A stretch of DNA of 64,000 nt, taken from assembly GCA_020912385.1 (NCBI GenBank), contig CP087206.1, forward strand, positions 3,100,001 through 3,164,000, in the 5' to 3' direction. Under the pieces are notes generated by a model. The model worked only from the letters and a program-made list of their open reading frames with translations, was not told the DNA's origin and did not search any database. Both the position numbers and the translations under genes were made by a program. This DNA is from Neofusicoccum parvum (taxonomy: Eukaryota > Ascomycota > Dothideomycetes > Botryosphaeriales > Botryosphaeriaceae). This document shows, piece after piece, positions 1 to 10,596 of this stretch. The number at the start of each line of letters is the position of its first letter. Positions within the stretch are counted from its first letter, which is position 1.

Positions 1-1835
1 GTAGTCTTCAGCAGTACACTTACAGGTCTCCCACTTAGGTTCCGGGTCAACAAATTCATCCAAGATGAAGCAGTCAGCATTTGGCTTGCGTCTCCGGAAA
101 GATTGGGTGCGACCCATGATGCAGCCCGGCTTGCCATCCTCGGTTTTGCGCGCATGCCAAAGTTCGAAATCGTCGTCCTTGCACTTGCGCTCGTGAATGC
201 CGGCAAAGTCCAAAGTGTACGTGCTCCACTCTGCCTTAGACTTACTACTTGCCACAAGGACGAATTTGATGCCAGTGGAGTCCGGGATGGTCGTGAGCTC
301 ATGAGCCAAAACCTTATCCGGAAGCTCGGTCGTTTTCCAGTCCTTGCCGTGGTTGATGGAGTACCTAATCTTGTCGGTTTCTTCACCGTCCTTGATAGCG
401 ACAAGGAGAGAGCCCTTGTCACCGAATTCGTACTTGTAGGGACCTTCCAAGGCCTTGTGCCAAGTCACGCCTGCATCATCGGAGGTCCAGAGGTCTCCTT
501 CCTTGTAAGGTTTGAGGACGTCTCCGATATTTCCAATGGCCATGACCAGGCCAGGCGCAGGGCTCGAGAAAACCTTGCCGCTGTTATGTTGCTCTGTGTA
601 GGAATGCACCTGGAGGGTGTTGTCCTTTTCAGTCTTCAAGTCATGCCAGGTCCGTCCGTCGTCAAAGCTGATCTTGGAAACGACCTTCTTGGTTTCGAAA
701 AGAGGGTTTTTCTGAACGGCTTCCCAGTTCTTGATCGTATTGACCAGAATGACACCTTGGATGCCGGTGAGCTTCTCGAAATCGACATAGCCCGATTCAT
801 CGCGGTTGGTGTGTGCAATGTTCTTAGTAAAGTAGGTTCCGTTGGAATTGCTGGTAAACAGATTGCCCATGTCGGTCCAGGAGGATGACATGACGTCGAC
901 TTGAATGCTGTAGTTGGTGGACTCCAGGATGGTGTATGCGTCCTCTTTGAGCCTGTGCTGACCGAACTCGGCCCTGTGCCACGTGCGGGTATCGTCTGTC
1001 ACATAGAGGGCCATCTCGTCGGTGCCTTCAGCCCTGGCAGCGGCGACAATGAAGCCCTTAGCCGATGCCAAATGCGCAATGCCCGCCACCGTACGGCCTT
1101 CTGACAAAGCAGGCTCTTGAATATCATCGCCAAAGTTGTCGGTTATGATCAGGCGGTAGTCCTTGGCCTGCTTCGAGAATTTGCCCTCGGTAACGCAGAG
1201 AACACGGTTCTCGTTCGTCTTCGCATCGCCGGTTGTGAAGATGTCGGTATTGCGCGCCCACATGCAGATCTTGCGCGAATCGATAAGAGGTTTGAAGTGC
1301 TCGAAGCCATTCGTGGTATACCATGTCTGCAGAAGTTGTTAGCATATGGCGCAGGCATGCTCTGATGGACGCGCACCTTTCCGACGCAGCCTTGGAGAAA
1401 ATCGCAACGGTCGGCGCCGTGGAAGAGGACTCTTTCAGGGTCGTCGGCGTGCCAGCTGATGGGCGAGTGCATGGCAGCGCCGGCATCGGTCTCAAACCCC
1501 CGCCATGTCTCGCCCTGGTCCTTGGTGTACCAGTGCTTCCTCTCCCTGCCTATTGCCACGGCGACCTTGTTGTTGTACGGGTGGTGGAGCACGGTGGCAA
1601 CCTGGTTCTCGCCCAGCGGCTGCTTGATCTGCTCCCATTCCAGACCGGCGTTGGTCGTTCGCCATATTTTGCTGGTTTCGTACTCGGCCACGAGGGCGGT
1701 CTCGGTGTCGTCGAAGAAGAAGAGGCCAACTGGCGGCGAGTCGAACTTGTGCTTCTTGATAGTCGGCTCATCGGACTTGGCGGCGGCGCCGATAGCCAGC
1801 AGCGCGTTGAGCCACACGGCCTTGGAAATTATCAT
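1..1835 (-). CDS. VPS10: Vps10/sortilin-type vacuolar sorting receptor, 5' part (runs off left edge)
   Basis: Type I membrane receptor of the sortilin family, which carries soluble hydrolases such as carboxypeptidase Y from the late Golgi to the endosome or vacuole. Exon 1 is 1835-1377 and exon 2 is 1326 to the left edge; the 50-nt intron starts GTGCGC, has a GCTAAC branch site and ends TGCAG. The protein starts with a short hydrophobic signal peptide (residues 1-19) and then the conserved KHKFDSPPVGLFFFDD region. Repeated S/T-x-D-x-G-x-T-W blades (TKDQGETW, SFDDGRTW, TSDDAGVTW, SINHGKDW) are the BNR repeats of the ten-bladed Vps10 propeller, followed by the start of the 10CC cysteine module near the edge (C-K-C). 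The remaining luminal region, membrane segment and tail lie outside the window. Identity of the family is very secure; paralogue assignment is not possible from a fragment. Confidence 0.93.
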
Positions 1836-2525
1836 GATGGCATTAGGGTCGGCGGCGGGTCGGGCTGTGGGCGAAGAGAAAGGTGGTGTCTGGAGCAGGA
1901 GGCGTCTGGAGCTGTGAGCTTGGTGCCTGCCTAGCGCCGCTTCCTCTCAGCCTCAGGTATCGCCGCACGGGCCGGCGACGTGGAAGCTCGGGCCAGCTAT
2001 ACGGTTGCAGACGCGCGCCTCCTTGTCGCGAACGGCGCAAGAGCACACAGCACCACAGCAGAGAGCGGCCGCACGCTCAATGGCGGGCCGTCCGCGCGGC
2101 CTCTGTGGCGACGGCTGCGCGCTCTGCCAATTAGCCTGTGCAGGCGCTCGGGCGGGAAGCGCTCGGCGGGGCGGCCACCCGTCAGCCGAAGTGTCGTAGG
2201 GCGCGCTCGGCTCGCCATCGTCATCTTCAGCGTCGTCGTGTCCGCTGTTTGAAATACGAAACACTCTGCTGCCTGTCCCCGCTCCCGACACACCCCGGCC
2301 CCGATTTTTCTTTGCGCAGTTGCCGTTTTCCTGGCGCTGCTGAAGGAGAAAAGCGTGTGCATTTGAGCAGAGCCGGTGACGGTGGTGTCCGCAAAAAAAA
2401 AAAAAAAAAACGTCTTTGCTTTCCCCCTCATTCTTGTGTTGCCTCAGGCAACAAGCTCTCGTTTCATTCCGTCGACCGCACTCACGCTTGCCAAATTGGG
2501 CCAGGTTCCTTGAGGCACACCTACA
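1836..2525. other. Divergent intergenic region with poly(dA) tract
   Basis: Shared upstream region between the Vps10 gene and the acyltransferase gene. It is GC-rich and contains an uninterrupted A18 tract at 2393-2410, about 115 bp upstream of the acyltransferase ATG. Such rigid tracts commonly mark nucleosome-depleted promoters in fungi. Open frames here on both strands look like composition artefacts. Confidence 0.5.
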
Positions 2526-4247
2526 ATGCAACAAGAAAGCCGTGCGGATCACTGGCTCGGCCGTTACGCCAACAATCATCACGCCTGGCGTAGAGCTCAA
2601 CACGGCGGCAAAGATGTGTTTCAAAGACCGCTGGGCCTGATCGAGACATCGTTCGACACCGATGGTATCTATTTCGGTGGTAGAGCAGATGTGACCACCA
2701 TGGTCTCGATTGACATCCGAAGCACTTTGACACCCGACCAGTTTCGCAACAGGATACTACTTGCCTGGGCTAATCTGCGGCTCCACCACACTCTCCTCAT
2801 GTCCACTGTCATTCGGGACCCGGCCACCGATCACAGGCAATTCAATCTTAGCCTGCCCAAAGAGGATGATGAGGTGCTCAGCAACGCCTCGGAAACTATC
2901 ACCTTTCTCGAGGACTACTATGACAAAGTCGATCTTGAGGATTGGTTTAAACATTTCTGCAACACTGCCCGGGTGGTCGACTCAGACAAGAGCCTTTCTA
3001 GACTCTTTGTTCACCCGCCTACCCTACTCGCAAATAGAACCGTCCGGTTGACACTCACACTCGTGTGTGCGCACGAAATATGTGACGGCCTTGTCGTTCT
3101 CAATAATTGGGAGCCTCATTTCCTTGAGCTCCTAAATACTTCGGAGCAGGACCTTCGGAAAGGCATTGAGGTGGAAAGGTCACCGGAGCGTTTGTGGGAT
3201 CGTCTGCCGAAAGCACAGGAGGATCTGTATCCGCTGGTCCAGGGCAGTGTGGCTCGACGAAGATGGTTCTGGGCCATCATGAGAATCCTCAGACATGTCC
3301 GGATCCCCCCACCAGCCGGATTCGTCAATCCGCTGAGACGGCCTGTTCGGAGAGAGCAAGCTATGCCGATGCCACCAAAGTATTCCGAGGTCTTGGACTA
3401 CTCTGAAGACCGCAAACCACCCATGAACAGCTTCAATGTAAAAGCCGAATTGTCGAAGGAAGCTACGGCTCGCCTTACACGACTTGCGAAATCCGTCGGC
3501 GCCAGTGTAGGTGCAGCCTGCTTTGCACTCGTGGGTATGGCTATGATGGAAATCGAGGAGGCCCGGGATCCATTCACATTGCTCTCGGAGCGCAGGCCCT
3601 ACGTGGGGTCGTTTCCAATCAATCCGCGCCCATTCTTTGGCTACACGGGTCCTCCTGACTCATGCATGCTGACATTCAGCGACGGCATATGGCTACCGTT
3701 TCTCCCATCGAACTTGCCTGTAGAGGGGAGATTCAAGCTGCTAGTGCGTCAAGCGCACAGGCAGTTAGGCAAGTACCAGAAACGACTCCGGAGCGAGAAG
3801 ATGAGCGGGGGCTTTGATCCCACAGATCCCGCTCGGATCATTGCATCGAGCTATCTCCTTGCAGTCGAAAGAACCGATTCGATGAAACCAGAGCACTTGC
3901 GAACCGGAATCAACCCCCAAGGGGCTTACCCCGCCAATTTTGTCTGGAGGCCGGCAACGTGCGGAGTGAGCTCAGTGGGATCAATCAAAAGCTTTTTGGC
4001 CCCGGGGAAGTACAGTCTTGACGAGGATGCAGTCAAGAAGAATGGGTTCGCAGCAGACCTCCACGGCTTTGACCGAACAAGTGTGCGAGCCCGGGAATAC
4101 GAGTTCTTGGTTGCTTGTTGGGGCACGGAGGATGGATTGCAATTCAGCGTCTCGTACGACGGCAGCGCGATCGATGAAGAAAGTGCTCTTGTCTGGAAGG
4201 CCAAGATGGAGGGGTTGTTAGACACTGGCGTTCGGCCAAGACTGTAG
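2526..4247 (+). CDS. CoA-dependent acyltransferase / condensation-domain-like enzyme
   Basis: Single-exon gene of 573 codons. The fold appears to be the chloramphenicol-acetyltransferase-like superfamily, which includes trichothecene and alcohol O-acetyltransferases and NRPS condensation domains; these transfer an acyl group to a hydroxyl or amine. The catalytic H-x-x-x-D-G element is visible as AHEICDG at about residue 180, preceded by hydrophobic strand residues. The C-terminal half has the motif-like segment FSVSYDGSAIDEE near the end, typical of the last strand before the terminal helix in fungal members. There is no signal peptide or membrane segment, so it is probably cytosolic. The start ATG at 2526 (context ACAATGC) lies after the A18 tract. 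No PKS, NRPS or regulator lies nearby, so substrate cannot be inferred. It could be a stand-alone detoxifying acetyltransferase. Confidence 0.8.
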   Translation: MQQESRADHWLGRYANNHHAWRRAQHGGKDVFQRPLGLIETSFDTDGIYFGGRADVTTMVSIDIRSTLTPDQFRNRILLAWANLRLHHTLLMSTVIRDPATDHRQFNLSLPKEDDEVLSNASETITFLEDYYDKVDLEDWFKHFCNTARVVDSDKSLSRLFVHPPTLLANRTVRLTLTLVCAHEICDGLVVLNNWEPHFLELLNTSEQDLRKGIEVERSPERLWDRLPKAQEDLYPLVQGSVARRRWFWAIMRILRHVRIPPPAGFVNPLRRPVRREQAMPMPPKYSEVLDYSEDRKPPMNSFNVKAELSKEATARLTRLAKSVGASVGAACFALVGMAMMEIEEARDPFTLLSERRPYVGSFPINPRPFFGYTGPPDSCMLTFSDGIWLPFLPSNLPVEGRFKLLVRQAHRQLGKYQKRLRSEKMSGGFDPTDPARIIASSYLLAVERTDSMKPEHLRTGINPQGAYPANFVWRPATCGVSSVGSIKSFLAPGKYSLDEDAVKKNGFAADLHGFDRTSVRAREYEFLVACWGTEDGLQFSVSYDGSAIDEESALVWKAKMEGLLDTGVRPRL

Positions 4248-5336
4248 GTTGCGAAATAGTTAGTGGTCTTGCGAGGCTGACTGATCGAGGCACGGCCCTT
4301 TTCACATGCAGCGGAATTGAGGCTGCTGTATAGCTGTATATAGAAATGCGTATTCGAGGCTTATTTGGCGCTCCCAGACCGATGCCTCTAGGCCAAAGGG
4401 CGCCGCAGCCGTGCAGGCTCAGAGGCAAATTCGAAGAATGCATGCAGACGGCTGCGGATGTGCGCAGTTGTTGCATGAACACGAGGATTAAGCACTGTCA
4501 GCAAACAGTAAGCTTCCTCGCACCAAGCTGACATTGTTGAGATGCGACGATATCGGTTGACGCTGCAAGCCGCAGACTCAGTCTTATCACCGCAACTTCG
4601 AGCGTCCCTGCGTTCGCATGCAGAACTCCAGGCTGGCAAAGGAGATGGCGACGCTGAAATGGGCGCTAGCGAAACGGGAGATGAGCGGCAGCGACGGCAC
4701 AGGCGAGGGCTTGCCTGCAACGCCGAGAGGCCCAAGCGCTGGTGCATTTTTGGGCACATTGCCCTTCGCCCCCAACCACTGCACAGCCTGCAAATGAGTG
4801 TGTCCCGGGCTCGTGCAATGGGGAGCGCCACGGAGGGCGCACAGAATCCGGGGCAGTTGTGGAGGGTTGTGTCATGCGGCAAAGCCACCACCAGCGGCGC
4901 TCGAGGAGCGACGGCGATGGGCTGCTAGGCCCCGATCGGGCAAGAGGGTGGCCCCGAAGGCGGTCGCCAGGCTGGGTGATCGGCACGGGAGCCCTTGCCT
5001 GCTGACTTCCTCACCTGCCCTGCAGCGAGCGCCAGCCCTCCCTCTCAGCGCGCCTGCACGCCGGCTGCCGGCTCGCGCCTGGCTAGGTATTACGGCTGCC
5101 GGCTCGGGGCTGATGTTGCGCAGGCAGCCGGCAGGTCCGCCTGAGGCTGTGATGCCTGTGTAACGTGGACGACGACGTCAAGCATCGAGTTGGCGTAATA
5201 TAAACTCTAGTTTGCGCGTGCGGGCTCTTGCATGCAGCTTAGGCCTCAAGGCTTATCGTTTATCAAACACGAACCGGTCCCTCTCCTCCTCTCCTATCCC
5301 TGTACGTCGCCCGCCTTCCCTTCTCCCTCCGCGCCC
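4248..5336. other. Intergenic region with TATA-like box
   Basis: About 1.1 kb between two genes on the + strand. No conserved coding signal was found. A TATAAA box sits at 5199-5204, about 135 bp before the next ATG, and a GACGTCA half CRE-like site lies just before it at about 5174-5180. Both are single short matches and are unproven. Confidence 0.4.
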
Positions 5337-6784
5337 ATGTTTTGGAACGGCAAGCGGGGCGAAAGCCCGCCGCGAACGAACGGCATCTCTCCGAGGCTGA
5401 AGATGCTGCGTGTCGGCACCGTCAAGCTCTTGCCCTCGCAGATCGGCGGCTCTCAATACAAAGTCCCCAGTCCCTTGCCATACACTTCGGACCCCGTGCA
5501 GCTTATCTGGAGCGACCTCAAACTGCTGTTCAGCGTCATAAACTTCCTTCCTAAATTGTTCTTGCCGTTGTCGAAAAAGACCGGGGACGAGACGTACCCG
5601 GAGCTTGGAAACGCCGTGCAGCTCGTCTGGCAAATCACCCTTACCATCTACCAAACTCTCTTCCTCCTCTCGCTACCGTTCTGCCTCGTCCTGCCCCTCG
5701 GATGGTTCCTCATTTACGCCGCTGTTGCGATCGCAGCCTGCGTCCCCATCTGGTGGATCGTCAATGGCATGAAGCACGAGGTGCACTCCCACGAAGACAT
5801 CACCTCCGAGCACGAGCATTCTGACGAATACTGGCTGTTCATCAACGGTGTCGCCGTCGGGTAAGTCAAAACTCCTATTATTTTCCTTCTAACATCTGGC
5901 AACGTCATGCATGCTAATTGTGGATCTTCAGGAGGTACTGGTTACAAGCGAACCTGAACAGGCTGGCCAGGATATTTGGCCGACCGGTGACAGGTATCCA
6001 CAATAAGACCAACGGCCTGATCTTCGATCTCTTTCAGTGCATGATCGAGAGGAACTTCAACTACTCCACCCAGGACATCCGCGATGCTTACAAGCTCGTT
6101 AAAGAAGCCCTCATGGACGACAAGCGCAAGAAGGTTGTCCTGATCCTCCACAGCCAAGGTGGCATCCAAGGGAGCCTTATGATCGACTGGCTCCTTGCTG
6201 AGCTTCCAGATGACATCCTACGGAAACTGGAGGTCTACACCTTTGGCAACGCCGCCAACCACTTCAACAATCCCCACAAGACGACCTCTGATCTGAAGGA
6301 GAGCCAGAGTAGTGGCAGCAGCCGTCGCTCAGAAAAAGCCATCCGCTACATCGAGCACTATGCGAATGACGAAGACATGGTTGCTAGATGGGGTGTGCTT
6401 CACTTTACTCACATCCCCAACCGTTTCATGGGACGTCTCTTCCAGCGCAAGGGATCTGGTCACCTACTCAATCAGCATTATTTGAACTACATGTTCCCGC
6501 TCGGCCCAGACAACCGGGCGCTCGACAAGAATGACTTCATGGAGACAGAAATTGATTTGGATCACGATGAATTGGACGACGACAGGGAGGGTCTGGAAGA
6601 CAGCCTGTGCGATCTCCTGAGTGGCTCCGAATCTGATTCTTCTGGCGATGAGAGAGCCATTGTTGATGATGTAAACAGCCCCGTAGTTCCTGTGGTCCCG
6701 AACCGTCATATGCCGAAGCACCCGAAGGTCAAGGACTTTAGCCGTTTGTGGCAATATCGGAACGGGCGCGAGCCGAAAGATTGA
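5337..6784 (+). CDS. Membrane-anchored alpha/beta hydrolase (putative serine hydrolase)
   Basis: Two exons, 5337-5860 and 5932-6784; the 71-nt intron begins GTAAGT and ends TTCAG, giving 458 residues. The start ATG at 5337 gives MFWNGKRGE; an upstream in-frame stretch exists but has no good start. Residues about 98-142 form two closely spaced hydrophobic segments, suggesting a hairpin or double-pass anchor. After the intron comes an alpha/beta-hydrolase core with a conserved strand (KKVVLILHSQGG), where H-S-Q-G-G supplies the nucleophile elbow, and a plausible acid/His region (HYANDEDMVARWGVLHF). The C-terminal tail is strongly acidic. Membrane-anchored lipase- or DUF676-like hydrolases of this type are common in Pezizomycotina and are usually uncharacterised. 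The substrate is unknown. The stop codon lies about 280 bp from the convergent ATP4 stop. Confidence 0.82.
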
Positions 6785-7065
6785 GTGTCGCACAGTCAGC
6801 AATTTGGTTGAGTTTGGCGTTCGGCATTTTCAATTACAGCGCTGGGCGTTGACTGCTAGGGAAAAAGGTGGCGCGGTCTCGAGGGTTCTGGGGGTTCTTA
6901 TTAGCATGGTGTTCTTCAGTTTTAGTCACCTCCAATGAACGCTGAATTCTAAGAAATTCAAATAGTCACGATGGATATCTCGGAGTTCGATGACTAATAT
7001 TGCACAAGGATCTATGTAACAGGCGGTTTGATGTTAGATGACCATTCGGGTGATGGATTGTTTTT

Positions 7066-7983
7066 CTACGCCTTCTGAGCAACGATCCCTGAAAGTCATC
7101 AGCATGGTTACAGGCCAATTCGTCAAAACCAGGGGAAACTCACTCTCAACGTCAGCGACGCTCTGGTCCAAGAGCTGCTTGAGGAACTTGGGGTTCTCAA
7201 GCTCCTTCTCGATCTTGGCGATAACGGACTCGGCAAGCTCCTTCTGCTGCCTAGCCTTGACCTGGCCCTCGTAGCGGACCCAGGAGTCAAGGACCGTCTT
7301 GGCCTCGTGGGCGAGGGCGGTCTTCTGCTCCAGCTCGTAGGCCTGGGCCTCGAGCTTGGCGGTTTCCTGCACCACTGTCAGGCTCGTCGGCCCAGCGGAA
7401 ATCCGAAGCGCACACGCAGCACGGTGGATTCATACCTTCGAAACCTCGAAGAGGGACTTGGTGATGTCAATGACACCGCTCAGGTCCTGAACGCTCTCAA
7501 TGCGCTTCTGAACAGCATCGGTGTGCTCCTGGCGCGCCGAGTTCAGGATGTTCTTGACCTTGGTGTTCTGGCCCTCGGCCCATTCCCGGTACATGGGGCC
7601 TCCGTACTTGCCGACAGCGAAGAAGACAGTCAGGAGGGACAGCATGACGATGGATTCCTCATTGACGACGTAGAGCTCGTTGCTGATGGCAGCGGCGGAC
7701 AGACCGGCGCCGGCAGAGAGGATGGCAGCCTTGGAGACGAGGCTGTTGCCGGGCAGCGAGTCGATGATGGACTGGGCCTTCTTCTTGGGCTCCTCGGTGG
7801 GCACATTGGAGGCGGCGCGGGCCTGGGAGAAGGCCGTGGGGATGGCGGGAAGGGCGCGGACGGAGACGGTTGGGCGGAGCCGGGCAGCGCCTGTACGCGG
7901 TCAGTTCTGGCGCCAATCGCTTCGCTCGCACGCGGCGACGGGCGCGGCATACCGACGGCACTCCTTGCGAGACGCGAAGCCAT
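7066..7983 (-). CDS. ATP4: Mitochondrial F1Fo-ATP synthase subunit 4 (b subunit)
   Basis: Peripheral stator subunit of ATP synthase, linking the membrane sector to F1. Four exons: 7983-7953, 7890-7436, 7366-7144 and 7088-7066, giving 243 residues, the family length. The first exon encodes an Arg-rich mitochondrial presequence (MASRLARSAVG, then AARLRPTVSVR). The mature part has the two-helix hairpin (AAILSAGAGLSAAAISNELYVV, then SIVMLSLLTVFFAVGKYGG) followed by a long charged stalk helix. Joins were chosen by conserved sequence: FEVSK|ETAKLEAQAYELEQK, where the acceptor is the GTGCAG and not the upstream GACAG, and VADVER|IVAQKA at the end. Without the last splice the frame would read into non-homologous sequence. 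Its ATG lies 208 bp from the divergent Noc4 ATG. Confidence 0.96.
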
Positions 7984-8191
7984 TGTTGTGGATGGGAGCG
8001 GAGAGGTATTGACGGCTTGACGTTAGGTGAGGAGCTCGGTAGTCGAGTTGCAAGAACCTGAGGAAGGGCTTGGCATCGGCGCCGACGTGCGGTGCGTCCG
8101 AGCGTCCGGCGCGCCTCGTAACTTTTTTGATGCGCTGCGTCGCGCTCGCCAGCCAGCACCACTGCACTCCACGCACGTTGTCCCCCTCGAA
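7984..8191. promoter_or_regulatory. Bidirectional promoter ATP4/NOC4
   Basis: The 208-bp interval between the two start codons must hold both 5' UTRs and both promoters. No TATA box is evident. The region is GC-rich. Confidence 0.6.
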
Positions 8192-9957
8192 ATGCCCCTG
8201 ATGGCTCCGGATGCGGTCGCTGGACACAAGCGGAAACGGGTCGCCGACAAGGGCTCCCACGAGAAGCGCACGAAATCAAAATCCTCTTCCAAAGCCGCGG
8301 CCGCCGACGGCGACGATGAACAATCGCGAATCCTGCTTCTAGAGAGCCAAATTACCGAGTCGCGGCGTCACTACAACAACATCGTGGAGCTGGTTGCCCT
8401 GGCGAAGGACGATGGCGCGGAGGAGTCGGCGGTGCTGGCCATTGTTGCGCTCTGCCGCGTGTTCTGCCGGCTGCTGGCTGCTGGAAACTTGAAGAAGAGC
8501 AAGGGCTTGCCAGACTCAGAGATCATGATCATTCAGTGGTTGAAGGAGCGATACAAAGAGTACACAGATGTCTTGCTCAATCTGCTGCGGAGTGGTGAGC
8601 CTGTCCAGCAGAGCACCGCTCTTACATTGGCTATGCGTCTGGTCAAGGAAGAGACTTCTTCTCAAAAAGGAGACGGCGATGAAGCATGGAGACAAGGCTT
8701 ATTCACCCAGCTTGTGCATAGCTTGCTAGCTTCTGCCGAGGTGGAGAATGCCCGCGAAGAATTTGTGGAGAAGTTTGTGGAGGAGTACGCCGATGTCAGA
8801 TTCTTTACTCTGCATGCAATCGCGTAGGTTCCCTTAGAAAAGGCCACTAGATGTCCTCACTGACGCAGACAGTTCATGTCTGAAGGACCCGGCATCGCCA
8901 ACTGAACAAGAATTCGTCGTCACCAGCAGTCTGTCAGTCCTCTCGAACCTGGAAGGTATCCCGGAGTCCAAGGGCGAGCTCGGAGTGTTCTACGGCCCAG
9001 CCCCGGAGAATGGAAAGCATCCACTCAACTCGCTCACCGCGCATAAGAGGAAAGGCCAGGATGCCTGGCTTGCGCTTTTCCGATCGGGTCTGAGCAAGGA
9101 ACAGCGAAAGGGTGCCTTGAGCATCATGACTTACAAGGTCACCCCGTGGTTTTCGAAAGTAGAAATGCTGATGGACTTCCTCACGGATTCTTACAACGTC
9201 GGCGGCGCAACTTCACTACTGGCACTGTCGGGCCTCTTCTACCTGATGAGGGAGAAGAATTTGGACTACCCCTCATTCTTCGCCAAGCTCTATTCCCTTC
9301 TCGACGATGGAATCCTGCATTCGAAACACAGGTCGCGTTTCTTCCGTCTCCTGGACGAATTCATGGCATCTACCCACCTGCCGGCCGCGCTTGTGGCTAG
9401 CTTCATCAAACGCCTCTCACGGCTGGCACTACACGGACCACCAGCAGGCGTGGTTGTCGTTATCCCTTGGGTGTACAACATGTTCATGAAGCATCCTGCA
9501 TGCACTTTCATGATACACAGAGTAACAAGAGATCCGGAACAGCGGAAGAAGCTTGAGGAGGAAGGAATGGATGACCCATTCGATATGGACGAAACTGATC
9601 CGATGGAGACGGGGGCCATCGAAAGCAATCTTTGGGAGCTTGAGACGCTGCAATCCCACTATCACCCTAACGTGGCTACCCTCGCCAAAATAATATCCGA
9701 ACAGTTCACCAAACGATCATACAACCTTGAGGATTTCTTGGACCATTCATACAATGCGGTAAGTCTCAAGCGAATAGCAGACCTCTCCATCAAGTGATTT
9801 TCTAACGCCTTCCCAGTTGATTGAAGCAGAGTTCGGGAAAGACGTCAAGAAGACACCGGTCGTCGAGTATGAGATTCCGAAGAGGATCTTCACGGCGGAG
9901 GATTCTGCACTAAGACCTCTCGGGGGGCTCATGACCAGAGTCTTGGAGCTGTGTTAG
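8192..9957 (+). CDS. NOC4: Nucleolar complex protein 4 (Noc4/Utp19)
   Basis: Ribosome-biogenesis factor that works with Nop14 in the small-subunit processome and 40S maturation or export. Three exons: 8192-8823, 8873-9758 and 9817-9957, giving 552 residues, the usual size. The N-terminus is basic (GHKRKRVADKG), as expected for a nucleolar protein. The central and C-terminal part is helical and includes the CBF/Mak21-type domain (ALSGLFYLMREKNLDYPSFF, then a region rich in Leu/Phe and PWVYNMFMKHP). The last exon restores the conserved ending after AEFGKDVKKTPVVEYE. Introns are short with canonical borders. A second in-frame ATG at 8201 could also be used. It shares a short promoter with ATP4. 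Confidence 0.94.
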
Positions 9958-10596
9958 CTGTGCCCGCGGGACGATGGAACATGCGGGTCTTTCCCGCACT
10001 TTGATTCCTATATTCAAACCACAGTGAGTTCTAGCTAGGGCCGACAGTTGGCGCGAAGAAAACACAGTCGACGGAATCAATCCAGATCCGGCTCGGTGGA
10101 GCTGAAGCATCCATTCGGACACAAAAGCACTATAGAATATTCTGAACTACCCGGGGAATGCTTCCAGTCCCCTATAATACTCCTCCTGGATTTCGCTTGC
10201 CAAGACTTTTTCCGTGGCGGTCGTTTCAAGAAGCCCAACAGCACCTGTGTAATGAAAATCTCAATCTCTCTCAAGCGAACTGCTACGCAAAGGAGACAAT
10301 AGGATGGAAAATCATCAGCGAGCTCAGACCTTCCCGGTGCCCGCTGCATGAATGAAGCATAAGCTTAAAATGGAAAAGCTTCGGCAGTTGGAGGTGACGA
10401 GTCATGCGTAGGGCTGAGGCAATCACGTGTTGCACCGACTTCACTCCGTCGTGAGCGCCAAACGACGCCCAACTCCCGCCTTCCACTTCCTTCCTTTCTG
10501 TCGCACAACCACCCACAACGCTGCGCACGTAGCTCATCGAGTCGATCCTGTTCGCCTCTATTCGCGCCCACTGATCCGCAGTTGAAGCACCTCAAA
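9958..10596. other. Intergenic region NOC4 to CCCH gene
   Basis: 640 bp between two + strand genes. Apart from the palindromic repeat described separately, I see no coding or RNA feature. Confidence 0.5.
10095..10173. repeat. Degenerate palindromic element (MITE-like copy)
   Basis: Left arm 10095-10118 (core GCTGAAGCATCCATTCGG) and right arm 10151-10173 form an imperfect inverted repeat around an AT-rich centre. The arm core resembles the TTGAAGCATTCATCCGGA core of the better preserved copies at 27.6 kb and 40.2 kb. It lies in the intergenic space after NOC4. Confidence 0.5.

Noticed and set aside
103..888. 261-codon plus-strand frame over the Vps10 gene
   Set aside because: Antisense shadow of the Vps10 coding exon.
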